In this document: piece after piece, positions 1 through 11,945 of the stretch
How positions within the stretch are numbered: position 1 is the stretch's first letter
Layout: every line of letters starts with the position of its first letter
Assembly: GCA_947650365.1 (NCBI GenBank)
Contig: CANTAL010000199.1
Location: 1-64,000 of the forward strand
Reading direction: 5' to 3'
DNA length: 64,000 nucleotides
Origin: Chamaelirium japonicum
Lineage: Eukaryota; Streptophyta; Magnoliopsida; Liliales; Melanthiaceae
Notes under the pieces: generated by a model
The model's input: the letters and a program-made list of their open reading frames with translations, nothing else
Told to the model about the DNA's origin: nothing
The model's database searches: none
Program-made: the position numbers and the translations under genes

Positions 1-59
1 GATTGGATTATGCGAATGAATTAGAATGGATCGTATGAATGAATTAGAATGGATCGTAC

Positions 60-82
60 GAATGAATTAGAATGGATCGTAC
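60..82 (+). repeat. reference 23-bp monomer
   Basis: This is a consensus copy usable as the reference unit. It starts GAATGAATTAG, continues AATGGATC and ends GTAC. CATTC/GAATG appears twice, ten bases apart, inside the monomer. The join to the next monomer forms the perfect 8-bp palindrome TCGTACGA, holding two CpG sites. Confidence 0.95.
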
Positions 83-110
83 GAATGAATTAGAATGGAT
101 ACATTCGTGC
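83..110 (+). repeat. reference 28-bp variant monomer
   Basis: This variant matches the 23-bp unit up to GGAT, then has ACATT inserted before CGTGC. With the next monomer it makes CATTCGTGCGAATG, a 14-bp palindrome imperfect only at the central TG. It recurs throughout the window in both directions (as GCACGAATGTATCC when reversed) and serves as a marker for higher-order repeats. Confidence 0.95.
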
Positions 111-280
111 GAATGAATTAGAATGGATCGTACGAATGAGTATGAATGGATCGTACGAATGAAATAGAGTGGATCGTACGAATGAGTAAGAATGGATCGT
201 ACGAATGAAATAGAATGGATACATTCATGCGAAAGAATTAGAATGGATCGTACGAATAAATTAGAATGGATTGTACGAAT

Positions 281-400
281 GTATCCATTCTAATTCATTC
301 CTTTGTGCGATCAATTCTAATTCATTCGTACGATCCATTCTTACTCATTTGTACGATCCTTTCTAATTCATACGTACGATCCATTCTAATTCTCGTACTT
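281..400 (-). repeat. satellite block, reversed, short
   Basis: About five reversed monomers lie here. The right switch is untidy: TTCTCGTACTTTACATTCGTGCG joins a broken reversed monomer to a forward 28-bp link. Confidence 0.85.
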
Positions 401-1147
401 TACATTCGTGCGAACGAATTAGAATGGATCACACGAAGGAATTAGGGTGGATCGTACGAATGAATTAGAATAGATACATTCGTGCGAAAGAATTAGAATG
501 GATTATATGAATGAATTAGAATGGATCGTATGAATAAATTAGAATGGATCATGCGAATGAATTAGAATGGATCATATGAATGAATTAGAATGGATCGTAT
601 GAATGAATTAGAATGGATCGTGCGAATGAATTAGAATGGATCGTACGAATGAATTAGAATGGATACATTCGTGCGAATGAATTAGAATGGATCGTACGAA
701 TGAATTAGAATGGATCGTGTGAATGAATTAGAATGGATCGTACGAATAAATTACTATGGATACATTCGTGCGAATGAATTAGAATGGATCGTACGAATGA
801 GTAAGAATGGATCGTACGAATGAAATAGAATGGATCGTACGAATGAATTAGAATGGATCGTGCTAATGAATTAGATTGGATCGTACGAATGAATTAGAAT
901 AGATTGTGCGAATGAATTAGAATGGATCGTATGAATGAATGAATTAGAATGGATCATGCGAATAAATTAGAATGGATTATACGAATGAATTAGAATGGAT
1001 ACATTCGTGCGAATGAATTAGAATGGATCGTACGAATGAGTAAGAATGGAACGTACGAATGAATTAGAATGGATCGTACGAATGAAATAGAATGGATACA
1101 TTCGTGCAAACGAATTAGAATAGATTGTACGAATGAGTTAGAATGGA
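401..1147 (+). repeat. satellite block, forward
   Basis: Forward array with 28-bp links at 662 and 759, which are 97 bp apart (28 + 3 x 23). It ends at the GGATCC palindrome at 1145-1150. Confidence 0.92.
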
Positions 1148-1157
1148 TCCATTCTAA
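1138..1157. repeat. 20-bp perfect palindrome, GGATCC type
   Basis: TTAGAATGGA is followed by its exact reverse complement. The arms continue beyond with one mismatch. Confidence 0.9.
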
Positions 1158-1456
1158 TTCATTCGCAAGATCCATTCTAATTCATTCGCACGCATGTATC
1201 CATTCTAATTCATTCGTACGATCCATTCTAATTCATTCATACAATCCATTCTAATTCATTTGTACGATCCATTCTAATTCTTTTGCACGATCCATTCTAA
1301 TTCATTCGCATGAATGTATCCATTCTAATTCATTCGTACGATCCATTCTAATTCATTTGCACGATCCAATCTAATTCATTCGCACGATCCATTCTAATTC
1401 ATTCGTACGATCCATTCTATTTCATTCGTACGATCCATTCTTACTCATTCGTACGG
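1148..1456 (-). repeat. satellite block, reversed
   Basis: Reversed monomers, ending with the ordered TTTCATTCG then TTACTCATTCG variants. The right switch is CGTACGGATCATACG. Confidence 0.9.
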
Positions 1457-2095
1457 ATCATACGAATGAGTAAGAATGGATCGTACGAATGAAATAGAAT
1501 GGATCGTACGAATGAATTAAAATGGATACATTCGTGCGAATGAATTAGAATGAATTAGAATGGATCGTGCGATCGAATTTGAATGGATCGTACGAATGAA
1601 TTAGAATGGATCGTACGAATGAATTAGAATGGATCGTGCGAATGAATTAGAATGGATCGTATGAATGAATTAGAATGGATACATTCGTGCGAATGAATTT
1701 GAATGGATCGTACGAATAAGTAAGAATGGATCGTACGAATGAAATAGAATGGATCGTATGAATGAATTAGAATGGATAGTGCCAATGAATTTGAATGGAT
1801 AGTACGAATGAATTAGAATAGATTGTGCGAATGAATTAGAATTGATCGTACGAATGAATTAGAATGGTTCGTACGAATGGATCGTACGTAGGAATTAGAA
1901 TGAATTAGAATGGATACATTCGTGCGAATGAATTAGAATGGATCGTATGAATGTATTAGAATGGATCGTGCAAATGAATTAGAATGGATACATTCGTGTG
2001 AATGAATTAGAATGGATCATATGAATAATTTAGATTGGATCGTATGAATGAATTAGAATGGATCGTACGAATGAATTAGAATGAATTAGAATGGA
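1457..2095 (+). repeat. satellite block, forward
   Basis: Forward array that includes partial monomers (GAATTAGAATGAATTAGAATGG). It ends at a GGATCC palindrome at 2093-2098. Confidence 0.92.
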
Positions 2096-2108
2096 TCCAT
2101 TCTAATTC
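2083..2108. repeat. 26-bp perfect palindrome, GGATCC type
   Basis: Same type of head-to-head join as at 3158-3183. A closely related copy, with one substitution beside the centre, is at 35632-35657. Confidence 0.9.
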
Positions 2109-2772
2109 CTTCGTACGATCTATTCTAATTCATTTCCATGAATGTATCCAATCTAATTCATATGTATGATCCATTCTAATTCATTCATAACGTACGATCC
2201 ATTCTAATTCCTTCGTACGATCCATTCTATTTCATTCGTATGATCCATTCTAATTTGTTCGTACGATCCAATCTAATTCATTCCCATGAATGTATCCATT
2301 CTAATTCATACATACGATCCATTCAAATTCATTCATACGATCCAATCTAATTTATTCATACGATCCATTCTAATTCATTCACATGAATGTATCCATTCTA
2401 ATTCATTCGTACGATCCATTCTAATTCATTCGCACAATCTATTCTAATTCATTCGTACGATCCATTCTAATTCATTACCACGATCCATTCTAATTCATTC
2501 GTACGATCCATTCTATTTCATTCGTACGATCCATTCTTTCTCATTTGTACGATCCATTCTAATTCATTCGCACGAATGTATCCATTCTAATTCATTCGTA
2601 CGATCCATTCATTCGTACGATCCATTATAATTCATACGCACAATCTATTCTAATTTATTCATACGATCCATTCTAATTCCTTCATTCTTATTCATTCGTA
2701 CGATCCATTCTAATTCATTCGCACAATCTATTCTAATTCATTCGTACGATCGATTCTAATTCATTCATACAA
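2096..2772 (-). repeat. satellite block, reversed
   Basis: Reversed array. The CCCATGAATGTATCC variant at 2283 marks the left part of a roughly 4.15-kb duplication shared with 6432 onwards. The right switch is CATACAATCGTGCAAATG. Confidence 0.92.
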
Positions 2773-3170
2773 TCGTGCAAATGAATTAGAATGTATTAAA
2801 ATGGATTGTACGAATAAATTAGAATAGATTGTGCGAATGAATTAGAATTGATCGTACGAATGAATTAGAATGGATACATTCGTGTGAATGAATTAGAATG
2901 AATCGTATAAATGAATTAGATTGGATCGTATGAATGAATTAGAATGGATCGTACGTATGAATTAGAATGGATACATTCATGGGAATGAATTAGAATGGAT
3001 CGTACGAAGGAATTAGAATGGATCATACGAATGAAATAGAATAGATCGTACAAAGGAATTAGAATGGATCGTACATTATGAATGAATTAGAATGGATCGT
3101 ACGTATGAATTAGAATGGAAACATTCCTGAGAATGAATTAGAATGGATCGTACGAAGGAATTAGAATGGA
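2773..3170 (+). repeat. satellite block, forward
   Basis: Forward array with the ACATTCATGGGAATG and GAAGGAATTAG variants. It has a counterpart at 6921-7320. Confidence 0.92.
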
Positions 3171-3183
3171 TCCATTCTAATTC
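3158..3183. repeat. 26-bp perfect palindrome, GGATCC type
   Basis: GAATTAGAATGGA meets its exact reverse complement with no spacer. The join falls inside GGATCC. Confidence 0.9.
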
Positions 3184-3990
3184 ATTCGTACGATCCATTC
3201 TAATTCATTCAAAAGATCCATTCTAATTCATTCATACGATCCAATCTAATTCATTCATACGATCTATTCTAATTCATTCGCATGAATGTATCCGTTCTAA
3301 TTCTTTAGCACGATCTATTCTAATTCATTCATACGATCCATTCTAATTCATTCGCACGAATGTATCCGTTCTAATTCATTCTAATTCCTTCGTACGATCT
3401 ATTCTAATTCCTTCGCAAGAATGTATCCATTTTAATTCATTGGTACGATCCATTCTAATTCATTCGCACAATCTATTCTAATTCATTCGTACGATCCATT
3501 CTAATTCATTAGCATGATCCATTCTAATTCATTCGTATGATCCATTCTATTTCATTTGTACGATCCATTCTTACTCATTCGTACGATCCATTCTAATTCA
3601 TTCGCACGAATGTATCCATTCTAATTCATTCGTACGATCCATTCAAATTCATTCGCATGATCCATTCTAATTCATTCATACAATCCAATCTAATTCATTC
3701 GTATGATCCATTCTAATTCATTCACACGATCCATTTTTATTCATTCATACGATCCATTCTAATTCATTCATATAATCCATTCTAATTCTTTCGGACGAAT
3801 GTATCCATTCTAATTCATTCATACGATCTATCCTAATTCCTTTTTATGATCCATTCTAATTCATTCGGACAAATGTATCTATTCTAATTCATTCGTACGA
3901 TCCATTCGAATTCATTCATACGATCTATTCTAATTCATTCATACGATCCATTCTAATTCATTCATACGATACATTCTAATTCATTCGCAC
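3171..3990 (-). repeat. satellite block, reversed
   Basis: Reversed array whose right switch, CATTCGCACAAATGAAATAG, is copied at about 8157. Confidence 0.92.
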
Positions 3991-4321
3991 AAATGAAATA
4001 GAATGGATCGTACGAATGAAATAGAATGGATCGTACGAATGAATTAGAATGGATCGTGCGAATGAATTAGATTGGATCGTGCGAATGAATTAGAATGGAT
4101 CGTACGAATGAATTAGAATGGATACATTCGTGCGAATGAATTAGAATGGATACATTTGTGCGAATGAATTAGAATGGATCGTGCAAATGAATTAGAATGG
4201 ATCGTACGAATAAATTAGAATGGATCGTATGAATGAATTAGAATGGATCGTACGAATGAATTAGAATGGATACATACATGCGAATGAATTAGAATGGATC
4301 GTGCGAATGAATTAGAATGGA
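3991..4321 (+). repeat. satellite block, forward
   Basis: Forward array ending in a GGATCC palindrome at 4319-4324. It is copied at 8162-8492. Confidence 0.92.
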
Positions 4322-4331
4322 TCCATTCTAA
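4312..4331. repeat. 20-bp perfect palindrome, GGATCC type
   Basis: Same join as the others in its class. It is copied at 8483-8502 by the 4.17-kb duplication, with the same CTAACTC flank. Confidence 0.9.
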
Positions 4332-6920
4332 CTCATTCGTACAATCCATTCTAATTCTTTTGCACGAATGTATCCATTCTAATTAATTCGTACGATCCAT
4401 TCTAATTCATTCATACGATCCATTCTTACTCATTCGTACGATCCTTTCTAATTCTTTCGCACGAATGTATCCATTCTAATTCATTCGTACGATTCATTCT
4501 AATTCATTCGCACGATCCATTCTAATTCATTCATACGATCCATTCTAATTCATTCGTACGATCCATTCTAATTCATTCGCACAATCTATTCTAATTCATT
4601 CGTACGATCCAATCTAATTCATTAGCACGATCCATTCTAATTAATTAGCACGATCCATTCTAATTCATTCGCACGATCCATTCTAATTCATTCGCACGAT
4701 CCATTCTAATTCATTCATACGATCCATTCTAATTCATTCATACAATCTATTCTAATTAATTCGTACGATCCATTCTAATTCCTTTGTACGATCCATTCTA
4801 ATTCATTCGTACAATCCATTCTAATTCATTCGTACGATCGATTCTAATTCATTCGTACGATCCATTCAAATTCATTCGTACGATCCATTCTAATTCATTC
4901 GTACGATCCAGTCTTACTCATTTGTACGATCCATTCTAATTCATTCACACGAATGTATCCATTCTTACTCATTCGTATGATCCATTCTAATTTATTCGCT
5001 TGAATGTATCCATTCTAATTCATTCGTATGATCCATTCTAATTCATTCGCACGATCCATTCTAATTCATTCATACGATCAATTCTAATTCATTCGTACGA
5101 TCCATTCTAATTCATTCGCACGATCCATTCTAATTCATTCATACGATCCATTCTAATTCATTCATATAATCCATTATAATTCTTTCGCACGAATGTATCT
5201 ATTCTAATTCATTCGTACGATCCACCCTAATTCCTTCGTATGATCTATTCTAATTCATTCGCACGAATGTATCCATTCTAATTCATTCGTACGATCCATT
5301 CGAATTCATTCAAACGATCCATTCTAATTCATTCATACGATCCATTCTAATTCATTCGCACGAATGTATCCATTTTAATTTATTCATACGATCCATTGTA
5401 ATTCATTCGCACAATCGATTCTAATTCATTCGCACGATCCATTCTAATTCATTTGCACGATCCATTCTAATTCATTCATACAATCCATTATAATTCTTTT
5501 GCACGAATGTATCCATCCTAATTCATTCTTACAATCCATTCTAATTCCTTCGTACGATCCATTCTAATTCCTTCGTACGATCCATTCTATTTCATTCGTA
5601 TGATCCATTCTAATTCCTTCGTACGATCCATTCTAATTCATTCCCATGAATGAATCCATTCTAATTCGTACGTACGATCCATTCTAATTCATTCATTCGA
5701 TCCAATCTAATTCATTCATACGATCCATTCTAATTCATTCGCACGAATGTATCTATTCTAATTCATTCGTACGATCCATTCTAATTCATTCGCACAACCT
5801 ATTCTTTTTCATTCGTACGATCCATTCTAATTCATTAGCACGATCCATTCTAATTTATTCGTACGATCCATTCTATTTCATTCGTACGATCCATTCTTAC
5901 TCATTCGTACGATCCGTTCTATTTCATTCGTACGATCCATTCTTACACATTCGTACGATCCAATCTAATTCATTCATACGATCCATTATAATCCATTCAT
6001 ACGATCCATTCTAATTCATTGATACGATCCATTCTAATTCATTCATACAATCCATTCTAATTCTTTCGCACGAATGTATCCATTATAATTCATTCGTACG
6101 ATCCACCCTAATTCCTTCTTATGATCCATTCTAATTCATTGGCACGAATGTATCCATTCTAATTCATTCGTACGATCCATTCGAATTCATTCATACGATC
6201 CATTCTAATTCATTTATACGATCCATCCTAATTCATTCGCACGAATGTATCCATTCTAATTCCTTCGTACGATCCATTCTAATTCCTTCGTACGATCCAT
6301 TCTAATTCATTTGCATGATCCATTCTAATTCATTCATACAATCCATTCTAATTCTTTTGCACGAATGTATCCATTCTAATTCTTTCGTATGATCTATTAT
6401 AATTCCTTCGTACGATCCATTCTAACTCATTCCCATGAATGTATCCATTCTAATTCATACGTACGATCCATTCATATTCATTCATACGATCCAATCTAAT
6501 TCATTCATATGATCCATTCTAATTCATTCGTACGAATGTATCCATTCTAATTCATTCAAACGATCAATTCTAATTCATTCCCACAATCTATTCTAATTCA
6601 TTCGTACGATCCATTCTAATTCATTACCACGATCCATTCTAATTCATTCGTACGATCCATTCTATTTCATTCGTATGATCCATTCTTTCTCATTCGTACG
6701 ATGCATTCTAATTCATTCGCATGAATGTATCCATTCTAATTCATTCGTACGATCCATTCATTCGTATGATCCATTATAATTCATACGCACAATCTATTCT
6801 AATTCATTCGTACGATCCATTCTAATTCCTTCATTCTTATTCATTCATACGATCCATTCTAATTCATTCACACAATCTATTCTAATTCATTAGTACGATC
6901 CATTCTAATTCATTCATACA
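4322..6920 (-). repeat. satellite block, reversed
   Basis: Long reversed array. The first 1.9 kb aligns with 8493-10400 in the second duplicate; from 6432 it begins the second copy of the 4.15-kb unit. Confidence 0.92.
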
Positions 6921-7320
6921 ATCGTACAAATGAATTAGAATGTATTAGAATGGATCGTACGAATGAATTAGAATAGATTGTGCGAATGAATTAGAATGGA
7001 TCGTACGAATGAATTAGAATGGATACATTCGTGCGAATGAATTAGAATGGATCGTATGAATGAATTAGATTGGATCGTATGAATGAATTAGAATGGATCA
7101 TACGTATGAATTAGAATGGATAAATTCATGGGAATGAGTTAGAATGGATCGTACGAAGTAATTAGAATGGATCATACAAATGAAATAGAATGGATCGTAC
7201 GAAGGAATTAGAATGGATCGTACGTTATGAATGAATTAGAATGGATCGTACGTATGAATTTGAATAAAACATTCATGGGAATGAATTAGAATGGATCGTA
7301 TGGAGGAATTAGAATGGATT
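6921..7320 (+). repeat. satellite block, forward
   Basis: Second copy of the 2773-3170 block. Here the right junction is GAATGGATTCATTC, one base away from the GGATCC palindrome of its partner. Confidence 0.92.
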
Positions 7321-8161
7321 CATTCTAATTCATTCTAAATCATTCGTACGATCCATTCTAATTCATTCATACGATCCATTCTAATTCATTCATACGATCC
7401 AATCTAATTCATTCATACTATCCAATCTAATTCATTCGCACGAATGTATCCATTCTAATTCATTAGCACGATCCATTCTAATTCATTCATACGATCTATT
7501 CTAAATCATTCGCACGAATGTATCCATTCTAATTCATTCTAATTCCTTCGTACGATCCATTCGTACGATCCATTCTAATTTCTTCGCAAGAATGTATCCA
7601 TTTTAATTCATTCGTATGATCCATTCTAATTCATTCGCACAATCTATTCTAATTCATTCGTACGATCCATTCTAATTCATTAGCACGATCCATTCTAATT
7701 CATTCGTACGATCCATTCAATTTCATTCGTACGATCCATTATTACTCATTCGTACGATCCATTCAAATTCATTCGCACGACTGTATCCATTCTAATTCAT
7801 TCGTACGATCCTTTTTAATTCATTTGCACGATCCATTCTAATTCATTATTACAATCCATTCTAATTCATTCGTACGATCCATTCTAATTCATTCGCACGA
7901 TCCATTCTAATTCATTCATACGATCCATTCTAATTCATTCATATAATCCATTCAAATTCTTTCGCACGAATGTATCCATTCTTATTCATTCGTACGATCC
8001 ACCCTAATTCCTTCTTATGATCCATTCTAATTCATTCGCACGAATGTATCCATTCTAATTCATTCGTACAATCCATTCGAATTCATTCATACGATCCATT
8101 CTAATTCATTCATACGATCCATTCTAATTCATTCATACGATACATTCTAATTCATTCGCAC
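7321..8161 (-). repeat. satellite block, reversed
   Basis: Second copy of the 3171-3990 block, ending at the same CACAAATGAAATAG switch. Confidence 0.92.
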
Positions 8162-8492
8162 AAATGAAATAGAATGGATCATACGAATGAAATAGAATGG
8201 ATCGTATGAATGAATTAGAATGGATCGTGTGAATGAATTAGATTGGATCGTGCGAATGAATTAGAATGGATCGTACGAATAAATTAGAATGGATACATTA
8301 GTGCGAATGAATTAGAATGGATATATTCGTGCGAATGAATTAGAATGGATCATGCAAATGAATTAGAATGGATCGTACGAATAAATTATAATGGGTCGTA
8401 TGAATGAATTAGAATGGATCGTACGAATGAATTAGAATGGATACATACGTGCGAATGAATTAGAATGGATCGTGCGAATGAATTAGAATGGA
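8162..8492 (+). repeat. satellite block, forward
   Basis: Second copy of the 3991-4321 block with the same GGATCC junction (8490-8495) and the same CTAACTCATTCGTACAATCC right flank. Confidence 0.92.
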
Positions 8493-8502
8493 TCCATTCT
8501 AA
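8483..8502. repeat. 20-bp perfect palindrome, GGATCC type, copy
   Basis: Duplicate of 4312-4331, 4171 bp downstream. Confidence 0.9.
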
Positions 8503-11216
8503 CTCATTCGTACAATCCATTCTAATTCTTTTGCACGAATGTATCCATTCTAATTAATTCGTACGATCCATTCTAATTCATTCGTACGATCCATTCTTAC
8601 TCATTCGTACGATCCATTCTAATTCATTCGCATGAAAATATCCATTCTAATTCATTCGTACGATCCATTCTAATTCATTCGCACGATCCATTCTAATTCA
8701 TTCATACAATCCATTCTAATTCATTCGTACGATCCATTCTAATTTATTCGCACAATCTATTCTAATTCATTCGTACAATCCAATCTAATTCATTAGCACG
8801 ATCCATTCTAATTCATTCATACGATCCATTCTAATTCATTCGTACGATCCATTCTAATTCATTCATACGATCCATTCTAATTCATTCGTACGATCCATTC
8901 TAATTCATTCGTACGATCCATTCTTACTCATTCGTACGATCCATTCTAATTTATTCTCACGAATGTATCCATTCTAATTCATTCATACGATCCATTCTAA
9001 TTCATTCGCACGATCCATTCTAATTCATTCATACGATCCATTCTAATTCATTCATACGATCCATTCCTTCGTACGATCCATTCTAATTCATTCGTACGAT
9101 CCATTCTAATTCATTCGCACGATCTATTCTAATTCATTCGTACGATCCATTCTAATTCATTCGTACGATCCATTCTTACTCATTCGTACGATCCATTCTT
9201 ACCCATTCGTACGATCCATTCTAATTCATTCGCACGAATGTATCCATTCTTACTCATTCGTATGATCCATTCTAATTCATTCGCTTGAATGTATCCATTC
9301 TAATTTATTCGTATGATCCATTCTAATTCATTCACACGATCCATTCTAATTCATTCATACGATCCATTCTAATTCATTCATACAATCCATTCTAATTCTT
9401 TCGCACGAATGTATCCATTCTAATTCATTCATACGATCCACCCTAATTCCTTCGTATGATCTATTCTAATTCATTCACACGAACGTATCCATTCTAATTC
9501 ATTCGTATGATCCATTTGAATTCATTCATACGATCCATTCTAATTCATTCATACGATCCATTTTAATTCATTCGCACGAATGTATCCATTCTAATTCATT
9601 CGTACGATCCATTCAAATTCATTCGCACAATCTATTCTAATTCATTCGTACGATCCATTCTAATTCATTCGCACGATCCATTCTAATTCATTTGCATAAT
9701 CCATTCTAATTCATTCATACAATCCATTCTAATTCTTTTGCATGAGTGTATCCATTCTAATTCATTCGTACGATCCATTCTAATTCCTTCGTACGATTCA
9801 TTCTATTTCATTCGTACGATCCATTCTAATTCCTTCGTACGATCCATTCTAATTCATTCCCATGAATGTATCCATTCTAATTCATACGTACGATCCATTC
9901 TAATTCATTCATACGATCCAATCTAATTCATTCATACGATCCATTCTAATTCATTCACACGATTGTATATATTCTAATTCATTTGTACGATCCATTCTAA
10001 TTCATTCGCACAACCTATTCTAATTCATTCGTACGATCCATTCTAATTCATTAGCACGAACCATTCTAATTCATTCGTATGATCCATTCTATTTCATTCG
10101 TACGATCCATTCTTACTCATTCGTACGATCCATTCTATTTCATTCGTACGTTCCATTCTTACTCATTCGTACGATCCAATCTAATTCATTCATACGATCC
10201 ATTCTAATCCATTTATACGATCCATTCTAATTCATTCATACAATCCATTCTAATTCTTTCGCACGAATGTATCCATTCTAATTCATTCGTACGATCCACC
10301 CTAATTCCTTCGTATGATCCATTCTAATTCATTCGCACGAGTGTATCCATTCTAATTCATTCGTACGATCCATTCAAATTCATTCATACGATCCATTCTA
10401 ATTCCTAAAACATTCTAATTCATTCATATGATCCATTCGAATTCATTCGTATGATGCATTCTAATTCATTCGTACGATCCATTTTATTTCATTCGTACGA
10501 ACCATTCTTACTTATTCATACGATCCATTCTAATTCATTCGCACGAATGTATCCATTCTAATTCATTCGTACGATCCAATCTAATTCATTCGCACGATCC
10601 ATTCTAATTCATTCATACGATCCATTCTAATTCATTCGTACGATCCATTCTTACTCATTCGTACGATCCATTCTAATTCATTCGCACGAATGTATGCATT
10701 CTAATTCATTCGTACGATCCATTCGAATTCATTCATACGATCCATTCTAATTCATTCATACGATCCATTCTAATTCATTCGCACGAATGTATCCATTCTA
10801 ATTCATTCGTACGATCCATTCTAATTCATTCGCACAATCTATTCTAATTCATTCGTACGATCTATTCTAATTCATTCGCACGATCCATTCTAATTCATTT
10901 GTACGATCCATTCTAATTCATTCATACAATCCATTCTAATTATTTTCCACGAATATATCCATTCTAATTCATTCGTACGATCCATTCTAATTCCTTCGTA
11001 CGATCCATTCTAATTCCTTCGTACGATCCATTCTAATTCATTCCCATAAATGTATCCATTCTAATTCATATGTACGATCCATTCTAATTCATTCATACGA
11101 TCCAATCTAATTCATTCATACGATTCATTCTAATTCATTCGCACGAATGTATCCATTCTAATTCATTTGTACGATCCATTCTAATTCATTCGCACAATCC
11201 ATTCTAATTCCTTCGT
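8493..11216 (-). repeat. satellite block, reversed
   Basis: Reversed array. From about 9859 it starts the first of three copies of a 2.1-kb block. The right switch is centred on CGTACG at 11214-11219. Confidence 0.92.
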
Positions 11217-11945
11217 ACGAATGAATTAGAATGGATCGTATGAATCAATTAGAATAGATCGTGCGAATGAATTAGAATGGATCGTGTGAATGAATTAGAA
11301 TGAATTCGCACGAATGCGTAAGAATGGATCGTACGAATGAAATAAAATGATCGTATGAATGAATTAGAATGGATCGTGCGAATGAATTAGAATGGATCGT
11401 ATGAATGAGTAAGAATGGATCGTACGAATGAAATAAAATAGATCGTACGAATAAATTAGAATGGATCCATTCGTGTGAAAGAATTAGAATGGATTGTATG
11501 AATGAATTAGAATGGATCGTGCGAATGAATTAGAATGGATCGTGCGAATGAATTAGAATGGATCGTACAAATGAATTAGAATAGCTCGTACGAATGAATT
11601 AGAATAGATCGTGCGAATGAATTAGGGTGGATCGTACGAATGAATAAGAATAGATCGTGCGAATGAATTAGAATGGATCGTACGAATGACTTAGAATGGA
11701 TCGTGCGAAAGAATTAGAATGGATAGTATAAATGAATTAGAATGGATCGTATGAAGGAATTTGAATGGATCGTATGTAGGAATTAGAATGGATCGTGCGA
11801 ATGAATTAGAATGGATCGTACGAATGAATTAGAATGGATACATTCGTGCGAATGATTTAGAATTGATTGTACGAATAAGTAAGAATGGATCGTACGAATG
11901 AAATAGAATGGATACATTTGTGCGAATGAATTAGAATGGATAGTG
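11217..11945 (+). repeat. satellite block, forward
   Basis: Forward array with a short irregular stretch GAATGAATTCGCACGAATG near 11300. It ends at TGCTAATTCATTC (11944), where a GTGCTAATG variant meets a reversed monomer. Confidence 0.92.

Larger units (their letters stand above)
1..280 (+). repeat. satellite block, forward
   Basis: The window opens in mid-monomer. The block holds 28-bp variants near 97 and 217 and ends at CGAATGTATCCATTC, where a forward monomer runs straight into a reversed one. Confidence 0.9.

Noticed and set aside
990-1254. Open frames of 61 codons on both strands encoding HSNSFVRSILIHS-like repeats
   Set aside because: They are satellite translated in phase: three 23-bp monomers make 69 bp, or 23 codons, so any stop-free frame repeats every 23 residues. 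Opposite strands are open at the same place and there is no codon-level constraint.
9738-9926. Open frame of 62 codons starting MHECIHSNSF
   Set aside because: Satellite translation. Nearly the same frame at 31761-31949 and a relative at 50017-50211 reflect shared higher-order repeats, not a gene family.
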